DNA from: a virus
IMG/VR virus record: IMGVR_UViG_3300046780_000312
Location: 1 to 45,217 of that record
Length of the DNA stretch: 45,217 nt
Reading direction: 5' to 3' (one strand)
Shown: piece by piece, positions 24,995 to 32,301 of the stretch
Numbering within the stretch: position 1 is the first letter of the stretch
Layout of the letters: every line of letters starts with the position of its first letter
Program-made: the position numbers and the translations under genes
Notes under the pieces: generated by a model
What the model was told of the DNA's origin: nothing
The model's input: only the letters and a program-made list of their open reading frames with translations
The model's database searches: none

Positions 24995-25513
24995 CTAAAC
25001 CGCCGATCCGGCCAGCCGTCGGAAGTCAATCACCAGGGAAATGGCCGACGTTTCGCCGATATTTATTTGGCAGTGCGGCGTCCTTTGGTTGACCATTACA
25101 ATGAGTCCCGGCGGCGGTTGCAACGTTTCCACCCCATAGTAGAGGGCCGCGCCTGGGTTTACCCTCAGCCTCATGATGGTCCGGTTGAAGCGGGCGAAGT
25201 AGGGTGTGTCCTCGCTCTGCCACGGCAGACAGACGCCGGCCGGCAGCAGTTCAAGGAAGATGCGGCCGAACTCGACGCCGCCCTGCTGCTCGCCGACGCG
25301 CTCGATCTGGCTGACGATCGCCTTTAGCTCGGGCCACTTGCCGAGGTCGCCGACATTGCGGTACTCGTCAACTCCGCGCTGCGTGCGGATAAACAGCATC
25401 TTCCGATGATCTTCCGGGTCGTCGCTGCCAATCTTGAACAAGCCCATGCGCCGCGGCAGGCTACTTATCAAATCGAAGGGGTCGAGGAAGGCCAAGGGCG
25501 CAAACTGGTTCAT
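24995..25513 (-). CDS. Asp/Asn beta-hydroxylase-like (cupin-fold) protein
   Basis: This is a 172-residue protein. The second half (PYFARFNRTIMRL, NPGAALYYGVETLQPPPG, IVMVNQRTPHCQINIGE, SAISLVIDFR) has the strand order and the N-x-x-x-P-H...N-x-G spacing of the aspartyl/asparaginyl beta-hydroxylase family. The first iron ligand pair (H-x-D) is not obvious, so it may be inactive or a different cupin. ATGA overlaps the upstream gene. Similar proteins occur in phage early operons with unknown targets. Confidence 0.45.
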   Translation of the reverse strand: MNQFAPLAFLDPFDLISSLPRRMGLFKIGSDDPEDHRKMLFIRTQRGVDEYRNVGDLGKWPELKAIVSQIERVGEQQGGVEFGRIFLELLPAGVCLPWQSEDTPYFARFNRTIMRLRVNPGAALYYGVETLQPPPGLIVMVNQRTPHCQINIGETSAISLVIDFRRLAGSAV

Positions 25514-25716
25514 TTTTCCCCGCTCGCGTCGGTGTCCGTGGGGAGGGCGCGGATCGAACTGGCGCAATGCTCTGCGACTGATGCCATGTCAGAGCCTCGT
25601 TCTCGATCCGCTCGCCCCTCACTCAAATACCCAATAGCGATCAAGTTACATTGCTTCGCCGCCCTTTCCCGCATCGCCTCTGCGCCAGCGCGCCGGGCTG
25701 CGGCTTCCGGGGTCAT
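25510..25716 (-). CDS. Small Ala/Arg-rich hypothetical protein
   Basis: This is a 68-residue, largely helical protein coupled by ATGA on both sides within the leftward operon. The opening MTPEAAARRAGAEAMRERAA is a pattern often seen in short phage proteins. No functional motif is visible. Confidence 0.6.
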   Translation of the reverse strand: MTPEAAARRAGAEAMRERAAKQCNLIAIGYLSEGRADRERGSDMASVAEHCASSIRALPTDTDASGEK

Positions 25717-26069
25717 GCCCCGTCTCCCTCAGTTGGGCCGGTCGGGAACCGGACGTTGAGCGGGTTGGGCTGCGGTGGCATCTGATCCAACAGCGCGTTA
25801 GGCGCCGCCTGTCGCGGGTTGTCGATGGCCAGAGAGACGACCTGCCCCTGCTGCCCCTCGATCTGCCGCAGCATCGCCCGCAACTTCTCGGCCGGCAGGT
25901 CGATGATCGAGAATCCGGTGAGGTCCGGCACCGCCGGGTTGTCGCGCGCCGCCGCCTGCACCGAGGCGGCAAGCGCCACCTCCCGGGCGTGGGAGGTGGT
26001 CACGTTGCTGAAGATCGAGCCGTCGGCAAAGACGAGGGTGACGGCGTAAGCCTGCATCGACACGGTCAT
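25713..26069 (-). CDS. Hypothetical protein of the leftward operon
   Basis: This is a 118-residue protein. The N-terminus is beta-rich (YAVTLVFADGSIFSNVTTSH), the middle helical, and the end proline-rich (QMPPQPNPLNVRFPTGP). It shares ATGA junctions with both neighbours, so it is cotranslated with the recombination genes. The family is unknown. Confidence 0.6.
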   Translation of the reverse strand: MTVSMQAYAVTLVFADGSIFSNVTTSHAREVALAASVQAAARDNPAVPDLTGFSIIDLPAEKLRAMLRQIEGQQGQVVSLAIDNPRQAAPNALLDQMPPQPNPLNVRFPTGPTEGDGA

Positions 26070-26398
26070 CTCGGGTCAACTCCCGGATAGGGGGAGGTCG
26101 GGTCGTAGGTGCGCCCAAAATATGGATCGGGGGGGCCGAGATGGCCGGTTTTTCGGCGGTTCTTGGTCATCATAGCCGCTTGGCGGTAGGTGATAGGGAC
26201 CGCTCCGAGGCTAATTGCTTCCGCCGCCTTACTCGATGCCACGTCGTAGTGTGATCCGCTGAGCGTGTCCTGGTGATGTCTCCGACTAACACCTATACGA
26301 TCCGCCATTGCATGCAGCTCAGCGTCGGTATCTGCCAGCATATGGCACATTTTCATTCGGCCGTATGGCGCTCGGAAGTCGTCCACGTAGACGGTCAT
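26066..26398 (-). CDS. DUF4031 domain protein
   Basis: This is a 110-residue protein. MTVYVDDFRAPYGRMKMCHM, then ADTDAELHAMADRIG and SHYDVASSKAAEAI, matches DUF4031, a small family common in phages and bacteria, of unknown biochemical role. The start at 26398 agrees with the family N-terminus and overlaps the ERF stop by ATGA. A longer upstream frame is antisense-like and not used. Confidence 0.8.
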   Translation of the reverse strand: MTVYVDDFRAPYGRMKMCHMLADTDAELHAMADRIGVSRRHHQDTLSGSHYDVASSKAAEAISLGAVPITYRQAAMMTKNRRKTGHLGPPDPYFGRTYDPTSPYPGVDPR

Positions 26399-27165
26399 TC
26401 GAAGGGCCTCAGCGAGCCGGTGCCGCGCGCGTCGTCGAGGAGCAGCGCCTTCCGGTCCTCGATGCGGTCGGAGAGGCTCTGCATCGACTGATCGGCGGTA
26501 CGCTCGCCCTCGGCCTCGACGATCTTGGCGTGGCACGCGGCCCACGCCGGCATCGTCGCGATTCCGTTGAGGTCGGGGACGGTGTTGCATGCCTTGATCG
26601 CATCGGCAATCTCACCCCACCGCTTGCGCGCCTCATCCTTGGCCGCAGACGAGGCTGTGGGGGCCTGTTCGCGTGCCGGGGTACGGTTACCGCCCCGAGG
26701 GGCTTCCTGCGCTGTAGCGCGCCCCTGAGGCCTTCCTACCGCCGCCTCGCCGTCGTCATCGTCGGGCGCGACCCCGGCCATCGCCGCCAGACTGTATCGG
26801 CGCAGGTAGGTGATGACCGAGCCGACGCCCTGCGCGTCGTACTTGGTGGGTTGGACGAAGACCGTGCTTTCAATCCACTGGCCCGAGGAGTGCGCGAGCA
26901 GGGTTACGACCCCGACATCGCCGCCGCGGTTGATCGGCATCTGGACGACGGCGATCCCGGCCTCGGTCAGCGGACCCCAGCACGCCTCCTTGACTGAGGC
27001 GAGGTCGGCGTAGCGCGACCTGAAGTGCGGGTTCTGATTGTCCTTGATCGCATTCTTGATCCCGGCCTGCGCCTTGGCGAGCGCGCCGAATACCTCGTTC
27101 GCCGGATTGCTCCATCGGTGCGTCGTGGCGATCTCGCCCGTCTCGGGGTTCATGTTCTCGCTCAT
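26395..27165 (-). CDS. erf: ERF-family single-strand annealing protein
   Basis: This is a 256-residue protein. Residues 18-140 match ERF recombinases: NPANEVFGALAKAQAGIKNA, NPHFRSRYADLASVKEA, AQGVGSVITYLRRYSLAAMAGV. These proteins anneal complementary single strands and can circularise or repair phage DNA. The Asp-rich DDDDGEAA is followed by a disordered linker and a helical C-terminal domain. AGGAAAAG precedes the ATG at 27165. The YqaJ-like nuclease two genes upstream is the likely partner exonuclease. Confidence 0.85.
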   Translation of the reverse strand: MSENMNPETGEIATTHRWSNPANEVFGALAKAQAGIKNAIKDNQNPHFRSRYADLASVKEACWGPLTEAGIAVVQMPINRGGDVGVVTLLAHSSGQWIESTVFVQPTKYDAQGVGSVITYLRRYSLAAMAGVAPDDDDGEAAVGRPQGRATAQEAPRGGNRTPAREQAPTASSAAKDEARKRWGEIADAIKACNTVPDLNGIATMPAWAACHAKIVEAEGERTADQSMQSLSDRIEDRKALLLDDARGTGSLRPFE

Positions 27166-27374
27166 GATCTTTTCCTATAGTGCGAGTTCTTCAGCCAGCG
27201 ATTGATGTACGAGCCGGGCGACGGGCTCGACAAAAGGTCTTGGTACGTCGCCTGCCCTGCATCCGGGTAGACGTACCGGCTACCGTTCTTGAACTCGACT
27301 ACGAGTTCCTGCGCATCGGCATCCCAGCCGACGCTCTCGACCGTGCTTGAGCGTACCGGCGTCATGTCAACCAT
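27162..27374 (-). CDS. KTSC domain protein
   Basis: This is a 70-residue protein with SSTVESVGWDADAQELVVEF, SRYVYPDAG, and SPGSYINRWLKNSHYRK. This is the KTSC domain, named for its conserved residues (here R-x-S replaces K-T-S) and found fused or next to nucleic-acid enzymes. It overlaps the nuclease gene by 8 bases and the ERF gene by ATGA, suggesting it works with the recombination pair. Confidence 0.8.
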   Translation of the reverse strand: MVDMTPVRSSTVESVGWDADAQELVVEFKNGSRYVYPDAGQATYQDLLSSPSPGSYINRWLKNSHYRKRS

Positions 27375-28344
27375 CGGATCTCTCCTTGTCGCGGGCGATC
27401 GTCATCGTGACCGCGCCCGCCTTGGTTTTCGACAGCTTGAAGTCGCCGCGCAGGACCGCGCCGACATCCTCGGGCACCAGCGCCTTCAACTCGTCGCGCA
27501 CGATGGCGTGGCGCTTGAACGCCGCCTCGGTGGCATGGAAGCTATAGATCAGCCGCACCGCGTCGGATGCCCAGTTAGGTGCGCTGCCGCCCTCCGGCGG
27601 CTCCCAGGTCTGCGTATCCGGGTCGTAGGTGCCGCCGTCGAGCGAGACGGTGCGCAGCTTCGGCTGCGGCGCGGGTGGGGCGACTTCAAGCACATGGTCG
27701 ATCGGCTCCTCGCCTCGCTCGACGTAATCCCAGAACCGGCGCTCGGCCTGGATCAGCTTCGCCTGATAGAGCGGATCGACCGGCTGCTCGATCCATTCCC
27801 ACTTGCCGTTGCCGATGAAGACCGAGAGGCCCCACCAATCAACGCCGAGGATGGTGGCGTTGTGCGTCCCCTGCGGCGTGTGGCGCAGCAGGAAGGCCTC
27901 GTCGGCCCGGCCGGTCCACTTGGCGTCCCAATAGCAGGGCTCGCCGCGCGAGGTGGTCGAGACGCCATCGAGATGGGCGCCCATGAAGGGGTGCCGCTTC
28001 GATACCGCCCACTCGCCGCGCCGCGTTACCTCCCGCCCGGTCTGGCTCGTGTACCAGAAGGCGTTGAGCGGCTCGGTGGCGTGGCCGAGCAGCCGGGTCA
28101 ATTCCAGCCGCTCCCGGGTGAAGTGCTTGAGGACGTGGAAATTTATGGCGGAGCTGCTCATCAGTTGATCGTAGAGGGTGGGCTCCACAATCACGCCCGT
28201 CTTGACCTGCCACAACTCACGCCATTTTCCCTCCATCACCTTCCCTGCATCCGAGCCGCAGACGTAGCGGCGACGGTAGGCGATCTGCTCGTCGGTCAGA
28301 CCGCTGGCGCCGGCTATCGCCAATTCCAGGGGATCGCTAATCAT
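27367..28344 (-). CDS. YqaJ-like PD-(D/E)XK exonuclease
   Basis: This is a 325-residue protein. YVCGSDAGKVMEGKWRELWQVKTG (residues 27-50, quoted only as a motif region) has the GSDA and ELW..KTG pattern of YqaJ-type viral recombinases. Glu91 (GHATEPLNA), Asp126 (GAHLDG) and Asp140-x-Lys142 (YWDAKW) can form the metal-binding site. The C-terminal third is extra. It would resect double-strand ends for the ERF protein. ATG 28344 overlaps the upstream stop by ATGA; a longer frame upstream lacks coding character. Confidence 0.7.
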   Translation of the reverse strand: MISDPLELAIAGASGLTDEQIAYRRRYVCGSDAGKVMEGKWRELWQVKTGVIVEPTLYDQLMSSSAINFHVLKHFTRERLELTRLLGHATEPLNAFWYTSQTGREVTRRGEWAVSKRHPFMGAHLDGVSTTSRGEPCYWDAKWTGRADEAFLLRHTPQGTHNATILGVDWWGLSVFIGNGKWEWIEQPVDPLYQAKLIQAERRFWDYVERGEEPIDHVLEVAPPAPQPKLRTVSLDGGTYDPDTQTWEPPEGGSAPNWASDAVRLIYSFHATEAAFKRHAIVRDELKALVPEDVGAVLRGDFKLSKTKAGAVTMTIARDKERSDG

Positions 28345-28538
28345 TTCGGCAACCCCCTCGCCAGATCGTTGGCGATCTGGCGCAGCAGAAAGATCATCTG
28401 CGCAACGTGGAGATTTTGGATACGCTCCTCCCGCGTCCACTCAATCGTGACGGTTTGGCCCCATTGCCCCGCGCTGTGTGGCAGGATGCCTATATACGGC
28501 CAACCGGCCTGTTCTTCGGTCAGGTTGGGCGCGTTCAT
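28341..28538 (-). CDS. Small hypothetical protein
   Basis: This is a 65-residue protein (NLTEEQAGWPYIGILPHSAG, then EERIQNLHVAQMIFLLRQIAN) coupled by ATGA on both sides. It is mostly helical in the second half. There is no recognised family. It is the second gene of the leftward early operon. Confidence 0.6.
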   Translation of the reverse strand: MNAPNLTEEQAGWPYIGILPHSAGQWGQTVTIEWTREERIQNLHVAQMIFLLRQIANDLARGLPK

Positions 28539-28765
28539 TTCAGCCCTCCCTTCGCCTCGGCAATCGCCTCGCGCAATTCGGCGATGCGGTGCATCGGCAA
28601 TGCGTTCGACAGGCTCATTTCGCGCTCGAAGGCCTCGACGCGCTGGATCAGCCGGCGCAATGCCCGAGACGAGGAGCCGTGCGCGTCGCCCTGCTCCAGC
28701 GCCGCCCGATACATCTCCGAGACCTGCCGGAAAATCTGATCTACGTAGCTGCTCTTAACGCTCAT
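28535..28765 (-). CDS. First gene of the leftward operon, helical hypothetical protein
   Basis: This is a 76-residue helical protein. GGGAGAA lies 8 bases before the ATG at 28765. It opens the leftward operon facing the divergent gene at 28847, so its promoter must lie in the 80-bp gap. No motif is recognised; its composition suggests a small alpha-helical bundle. Confidence 0.65.
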   Translation of the reverse strand: MSVKSSYVDQIFRQVSEMYRAALEQGDAHGSSSRALRRLIQRVEAFEREMSLSNALPMHRIAELREAIAEAKGGLK

Positions 28766-28782
28766 TGCTCATTCTCCCGCGC

Positions 28783-28835
28783 TTGACGACGCCTTGTCGC
28801 ACGATTTTAGAGTTGCGTCAACACAGAAATATGGT
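28783..28835. promoter_or_regulatory. Divergent early control region with operator-like motif
   Basis: This 80-bp gap separates divergent operons. On the plus strand TATGGT (28830-28835) with TTTAGA at 18-bp spacing could start the rightward operon. TTGACG at 28783-28788 is another -35 candidate. GTCAACACA (28817-28825), inside the small palindrome GTTG-CGT-CAAC, recurs at 32011 and, inverted, at 33852. On the minus strand it provides TTGACG. It is a likely binding site for a phage regulator. Confidence 0.5.
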
Positions 28836-28846
28836 AGGCTCCCGGC

Positions 28847-29143
28847 ATGGCGACAGATAACAAGACGCAACAACCGATAACGACGTTCGGCCGATGGCTT
28901 CAGAAGCGCGGCGACACGGCGTCACGATACGCCAAGCGGCAGCGGCGCGACATGCAGGCGGTGTACGCGCTGGCCGGCATCCGCGCGTCGCGCACGCCGA
29001 GCTTCTTCCGCACCGAGACGCTGGAGGCGGTGAGCGCCGACACCGGCATCCCGGCGACCCGGCTCTACGCCGAGGCGATGGACGCGCTGAAGCACGAGCC
29101 GCGATCCCCGCGACAGTACAACAGGAGGGTTAGCAATGAGTGA
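28847..29143 (+). CDS. Candidate early regulator, basic helical protein
   Basis: This is a 98-residue protein. The basic N-terminal part (RWLQKRGDTASRYAKRQRRD) precedes a helical core (VSADTGIPATRLYAEAMDAL) that could hold a helix-turn-helix. It is the first gene rightward of the divergent control region, the usual place for a Cro/repressor-type gene. The -10 candidate lies only 12 bases before the ATG, so the message may be nearly leaderless. There is no clear family match. Confidence 0.55.
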   Translation: MATDNKTQQPITTFGRWLQKRGDTASRYAKRQRRDMQAVYALAGIRASRTPSFFRTETLEAVSADTGIPATRLYAEAMDALKHEPRSPRQYNRRVSNE

Positions 29144-29456
29144 GCGGATCGCGCAGGCGATCTACGATGCCCCTAACGGCATCGATGACGACCAACTCGC
29201 CGACATGCTGATAGACGACGTCCGAATCACCGGAGCCGATGCGGCCGAGTGCCAATCCCAAGTCATGGCTGTTTGCATGCACGCCGCTCGCGCTGTCCTC
29301 GCCGCCATAGAGGCGTCCCCCATCACCGATGCTGAGATCCAGGCGGTTGCCAAGCGGCTTGCCGTGCAAAACGGCGCCTCAGCCTTCGATTGGAAGCACT
29401 GGTCCGATGATGCGCGCGAAGTGATTGCGGTCTACCGCATATGCCGCTCGCTGTGA
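29136..29456 (+). CDS. Hypothetical early protein
   Basis: This is a 106-residue helical protein with AGGAGG upstream of the ATG at 29136, overlapping the previous gene by 8 bases. It ends in the sequence encoding RSL, whose DNA is part of a 17-bp repeat found again at the end of the next gene. Function unknown. Confidence 0.65.
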   Translation: MSERIAQAIYDAPNGIDDDQLADMLIDDVRITGADAAECQSQVMAVCMHAARAVLAAIEASPITDAEIQAVAKRLAVQNGASAFDWKHWSDDAREVIAVYRICRSL

Positions 29457-29729
29457 GCGATCCGGCGATCCCGGTACAGACGAAGGTGGAGGACGACTTG
29501 TCGAAGCAACTGCCGACGCCGCAGCAGACCGCGATCCTGCGCCGCGCCTCGTTGCACAAGCTGACGGTCGAGTTTGTCGAGGGCAGGAAGCGGTACAGCT
29601 ACGGCGACGGCGTGCCGGTGAGGCGCGAGGACGCCGAGCGGCTGATAGCGCGGCGTTGGGTCGTGCCCGAGTCGCCGGGCCTGTTCGGCGACGAACCGCA
29701 GGTCTACGTGTACCGCTCGCTGTGAGCGA
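29444..29729 (+). repeat. 17-bp palindromic repeat at two gene junctions
   Basis: CCGCTCGCTGTGAGCGA occurs at 29444-29460 and 29713-29729, each across a stop/GTG junction. It includes the inverted repeat TCGCT-GTG-AGCGA, which could form a small hairpin over the start codon of the next gene. Confidence 0.65.
29453..29725 (+). CDS. Hypothetical early protein
   Basis: This is a 90-residue protein starting at GTG 29453 (GTGA overlap); ATG 29441 is an alternative adding four residues. The second half (VEFVEGRKRYSYGDGVPVRREDAERLIARRWV) reads like a small beta-rich domain with a helix. There is no recognised family. It precedes and is coupled to the RusA-like gene. Confidence 0.55.
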   Translation: MSDPAIPVQTKVEDDLSKQLPTPQQTAILRRASLHKLTVEFVEGRKRYSYGDGVPVRREDAERLIARRWVVPESPGLFGDEPQVYVYRSL

Positions 29730-30057
29730 GGAGCCATCCGTCCGGGTGCGGATGCCTTCGCCGCCGTCCACAAACAGCCTATACAGCGGCCGGCGGTTCA
29801 AGACCAAGGCATATAAGGGCTGGATCGATCACGCCGGGTGGGTGGTCAATCTGCAATCGCCCGCGGCGCTGCCGCCGGGTCGGCTACGGGTGCTGATCGA
29901 ACTGAACCGACGACACGATCCCGACAACCTGAAAGCCGTGCTGGATCTGCTCGTCACCCTCGGCATCATCGCCGACGACCGGCTGATTGACGACTACCGG
30001 GTCGTGCGCGTGCCGCAGGACCAGCCGATGACGGTCAGCATATGGCCGATAGCCTGA
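29722..30057 (+). CDS. rusA: RusA-like Holliday junction resolvase
   Basis: This is a 111-residue protein that probably cleaves branched DNA before packaging. PSPPSTNSLYSG, FKTKAYKGW, LRVLIELNRRHDPDNLKAVL and LIDDYRVVRV follow the RusA order; the acidic DPDN...K and DD residues match its catalytic set. The GTG start overlaps the previous stop by GTGA. A longer in-frame extension upstream overlaps two genes and is rejected. Confidence 0.8.
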   Translation: MSEEPSVRVRMPSPPSTNSLYSGRRFKTKAYKGWIDHAGWVVNLQSPAALPPGRLRVLIELNRRHDPDNLKAVLDLLVTLGIIADDRLIDDYRVVRVPQDQPMTVSIWPIA

Positions 30058-30142
30058 CCCCACGAGATTGGGGATGGATCGGCGGTTGACATAGGACGCG
30101 AGCGCGCCGCAATGTGTTCCCACAAGTTAATAGGGGGATGCT
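30058..30142 (+). promoter_or_regulatory. Leader with TTGACA before the DnaA-like gene
   Basis: TTGACA is at 30086-30091. The -10 region 17-18 bases on (GCAATG/CAATGT) is weak. A short CCCC/GGGG hairpin is at 30058-30073, and AGGGGG precedes the GTG at 30143. Confidence 0.35.
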
Positions 30143-30436
30143 GTGGAAACAGTAAATCAGATCAAGCGCGCGACATGCGATCATTTTGGCATAACGGCAA
30201 TCGAGATGGCCTCTGACCGGAGGTCGCGCAGACTGTCGCGGCCGAGGCAGGTTGCCATCATGCTGGCGGCCGAGATGACGCCTCTGTCGTTGCCGGCAAT
30301 CGGCAGGCTGTTCAACCGCGATCATAGCACCGTAATGCACGCGATTGGCATCATGAAGGTGCTGTGCGAGAGGGATTCTGCCTTTAGCGATGAGGTGGAG
30401 GCCGTCCGAAAGAGGGTTGCCTTAGAGCCGGCCTGA
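30143..30436 (+). CDS. Free-standing DnaA domain IV-like protein
   Basis: This is a 97-residue protein equal to the DNA-binding domain of the bacterial initiator DnaA without its ATPase. RRLSRPRQVAIMLAAEMTPL, LPAIGRLFNRDHSTVMHAI corresponds to the basic loop and the DnaA signature (R-D-H-S/T-T-V). It should bind DnaA-box-like sites, either to load replication at the phage origin or to compete with host DnaA. It precedes the DUF1376 replication gene. Confidence 0.8.
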   Translation: METVNQIKRATCDHFGITAIEMASDRRSRRLSRPRQVAIMLAAEMTPLSLPAIGRLFNRDHSTVMHAIGIMKVLCERDSAFSDEVEAVRKRVALEPA

Positions 30437-30451
30437 TGGAAGGTCGGACCA

Positions 30452-31228
30452 ATGCCCGGCTCCCGCCCAGACACCTGGATGCCGCTTTATATCGGCGATT
30501 ATCTCGCCGACACCATGCACCTGAGCCCCATCCAGCACGGCATCTATATGCTGCTCATAATGGCCTACTGGCGCAATGGAGGCCCCCTGCCTAACGACCC
30601 CGCGCAACTGGCCGCCATCGCAAGGTGCAGCCCAAAGGTGTGGTTAAAACAGTCGATTTTGGTTTCCCAAAAGTTTCACGTGAGCGACTCCTTTTGGGCG
30701 CACAAACGGATCGATGCCGAGCTTGCCTCAGCCGTGGCAAAAACCGAGGAAAGGAGCCGATCAGGCAGCGAGGGGGCGCGACAAAGGTGGCAAAAACAGG
30801 ATGGCTCAGCTATCGGTTTGCCATTGGCAAACGCATCGCAAAACGATGCACCTTCACCTTCACCTTCAGAAAGTAAGAAAGAAGAAACCCCCCTTACCCC
30901 CCAAGGGGGGCGAGTGTCAGCAAGCGAGGAGTTTGATGGATGGTGGCAGGAGTGTCCGCGCAAGGTCGGCAAGGACGCTGCGGCCAGGAAGTACCTGATT
31001 GCCCGGCGGCAGGCCGATGCCGAGACGCTGCTTGCCGGCATGCGGCGATACCGTGCCTCCGTCTCCGACAAGGAGCCGCAATACATCGTTCACCCGGCGG
31101 CATGGCTGCATCAGGGTCGCTGGAAGGATGAGGAGGCCGTCGCAGTCAACGGGCACGACAGCGGCCCGAAGGAGCCGGCGGTGATAACCCCGGAGCTTAA
31201 GGAGTGGATGGACAAATGGCATCATTGA
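30452..31228 (+). CDS. DUF1376 replication-module protein
   Basis: This is a 258-residue protein. Residues 7-70 (TWMPLYIGDYLADTMHLS, QHGIYMLLIMAYWRNGG, LAAIARC) are the DUF1376 winged-helix domain found in phage replication-initiator proteins. A disordered linker follows. The C-terminal domain (FDGWWQECPRKVGKDAAARK, YIVHPAAWLHQGRW) resembles helicase-loader partners. It probably recruits the host replisome, since no phage polymerase is present. The gene also contains a partial parS-like sequence at 30673-30683. Confidence 0.75.
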   Translation: MPGSRPDTWMPLYIGDYLADTMHLSPIQHGIYMLLIMAYWRNGGPLPNDPAQLAAIARCSPKVWLKQSILVSQKFHVSDSFWAHKRIDAELASAVAKTEERSRSGSEGARQRWQKQDGSAIGLPLANASQNDAPSPSPSESKKEETPLTPQGGRVSASEEFDGWWQECPRKVGKDAAARKYLIARRQADAETLLAGMRRYRASVSDKEPQYIVHPAAWLHQGRWKDEEAVAVNGHDSGPKEPAVITPELKEWMDKWHH

Positions 31229-31518
31229 CGCCGCACCCCTTCGCCGACACGCTCGCCAGGATGCGCCGAGAGGGCGGCGGATTCGCGAGCCTGACGGAGC
31301 ATCAGAAATGGGAGTGGCACGCCGACGTTTACGCATTCCGCCGGGTCATGCTCGGCATCTCTCCCGAGGAGAGACGCTCGCCGCCCGATTCCGAGGGGAG
31401 GTGGTTTAACGAGACTCTAATCGGGATTGCAGAGCGATTCTATCGCCACAAGCACGCCGGGCGGCGGCCCCCGGAGGTCGATGCCGGACCGCCGCCCTCT
31501 TACGGCTACAAGGACTAG
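31216..31518 (+). CDS. Hypothetical protein downstream of the DUF1376 gene
   Basis: This is a 100-residue protein overlapping the DUF1376 stop by 13 bases. It is helical with many Trp, Arg and Glu (EHQKWEWHADVYAFRRVMLG), ending in a Pro-rich tail. It may be a replication accessory by position. It converges on a minus-strand gene with overlapping stops at 31515-31518. Confidence 0.6.
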   Translation: MASLTPHPFADTLARMRREGGGFASLTEHQKWEWHADVYAFRRVMLGISPEERRSPPDSEGRWFNETLIGIAERFYRHKHAGRRPPEVDAGPPPSYGYKD

Positions 31519-31724
31519 CCGGGCTGGCGTTCGGCGATCTCGGCATCGAGCGAGCGCAGGGTAGCGGTCAGCGCTTCGATTATCTCGCCGCAGGAAGCGG
31601 CCGCCGGGGCGTTGCCGGCAATCTCTGCGGCAAGCTGCCGCGACAGCCACCGCAGCCGATCCAGCATCAGGTCCATGCGTGCTTCCGCCAGCGAGCGCCG
31701 GGGCAGGTCGAGATACTCGCTCAT
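31515..31724 (-). CDS. Small helical protein
   Basis: This is a 69-residue helical protein (EARMDLMLDRLRWLSRQLAA) with ATGA overlap to its upstream partner at 31721. It is the second gene of a two-gene leftward unit facing the early operon. It resembles the protein at 28535 in composition. Function unknown. Confidence 0.6.
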   Translation of the reverse strand: MSEYLDLPRRSLAEARMDLMLDRLRWLSRQLAAEIAGNAPAAASCGEIIEALTATLRSLDAEIAERQPG

Positions 31725-31912
31725 TGCCTGCCGCGCAGGAACTGCTCGGCCGTCTTGTCGATGAGCAGCAGAATGCGCTTGCACTCAGCCACGTTCCCGA
31801 CCGTGCGCGTGTTTGGCCGCGCTATCATCTGAGCAAGCATAATTTTGATGTCGCGGCATCCGCTGCGGACAAACTCCATCCGCTCGATGATCCGCGCTGA
31901 ATCGTCGCTCAT
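31721..31912 (-). CDS. Small helical protein, first of a leftward pair
   Basis: This is a 63-residue protein from ATG 31912; GGAGGAG lies upstream. An ATG at 31948 would add 12 residues but has no ribosome-binding site. IIERMEFVRSGCRDIKIMLAQ and CKRILLLIDKTAEQFL are amphipathic helices. It is probably transcribed from the minus-strand promoter at 31987-32015. Confidence 0.6.
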   Translation of the reverse strand: MSDDSARIIERMEFVRSGCRDIKIMLAQMIARPNTRTVGNVAECKRILLLIDKTAEQFLRGRQ

Positions 31913-31986
31913 GTCGTCCCACTCCTCCGGTTCAGCGTAGCCATGCACGCTGTCGTACCAATCTAGGTCACTGTGCGCGTTCCAAT

Positions 31987-32015
31987 AGCATGGGGCAGGA
32001 TTATTTCTGTGTCAA
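31987..32015 (-). promoter_or_regulatory. Leftward promoter TTGACA-17-CATGCT
   Basis: Reading the minus strand, TTGACA (32015-32010) is followed after 17 bases by CATGCT (31992-31987). It overlaps the operator-like inverted repeat shared with the rightward promoter. Confidence 0.45.
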
Positions 32016-32055
32016 CACAAAAAGATGTTGACGTCAGATTTCTGCGTGGTATGGT
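32008..32055 (+). promoter_or_regulatory. Rightward promoter with overlapping inverted-repeat operator
   Basis: TTGACG (32028-32033) and TATGGT (32050-32055) with 16-bp spacing give a good promoter for the 32084-32739 genes. A perfect inverted repeat GTCAACA-N8-TGTTGAC (32011-32017/32026-32032) covers the -35 box, and TGTGT-CA-ACACA lies at its left edge. A repressor bound here would control both directions. Confidence 0.6.
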
Positions 32056-32083
32056 GCGGCTGTCAAAACACGGAGAGCGACCC

Positions 32084-32275
32084 ATGGCCAAGCCGAAATT
32101 AACCCGCGATCAAAAGGCCGCACTCGCGGCATACGAGTATGCGCTACGGCAGGAAGATCGCTACCTCGGAAGCGTTTTCGTCAATCCGCCCGGGCAGCGC
32201 ACAATCGAGGCTAAGACCAAGGTTGCTTATGATCGCTGCAAATCGCTCGGCATGACGCACGAGCACGGCCTTTAG
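32084..32275 (+). CDS. Small basic early protein
   Basis: This is a 63-residue protein. ATG 32084 is chosen because it follows the promoter and an AAAACACGGAGA leader; an upstream in-frame extension crosses the promoter. It is basic and helical at the start (KPKLTRDQKAALAAYEYALR). It is the first of three small genes that each carry the same leader element. Function unknown. Confidence 0.65.
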   Translation: MAKPKLTRDQKAALAAYEYALRQEDRYLGSVFVNPPGQRTIEAKTKVAYDRCKSLGMTHEHGL

Positions 32276-32301
32276 CCATAAAACACGGAAGGAACCGAGC
32301 A

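Noticed and set aside
30058-30142. DnaA boxes next to the DnaA-like gene
   Set aside because: No sequence close to TTATNCACA was found; TGTG and CCACAAGTTAATA fragments are not good matches.
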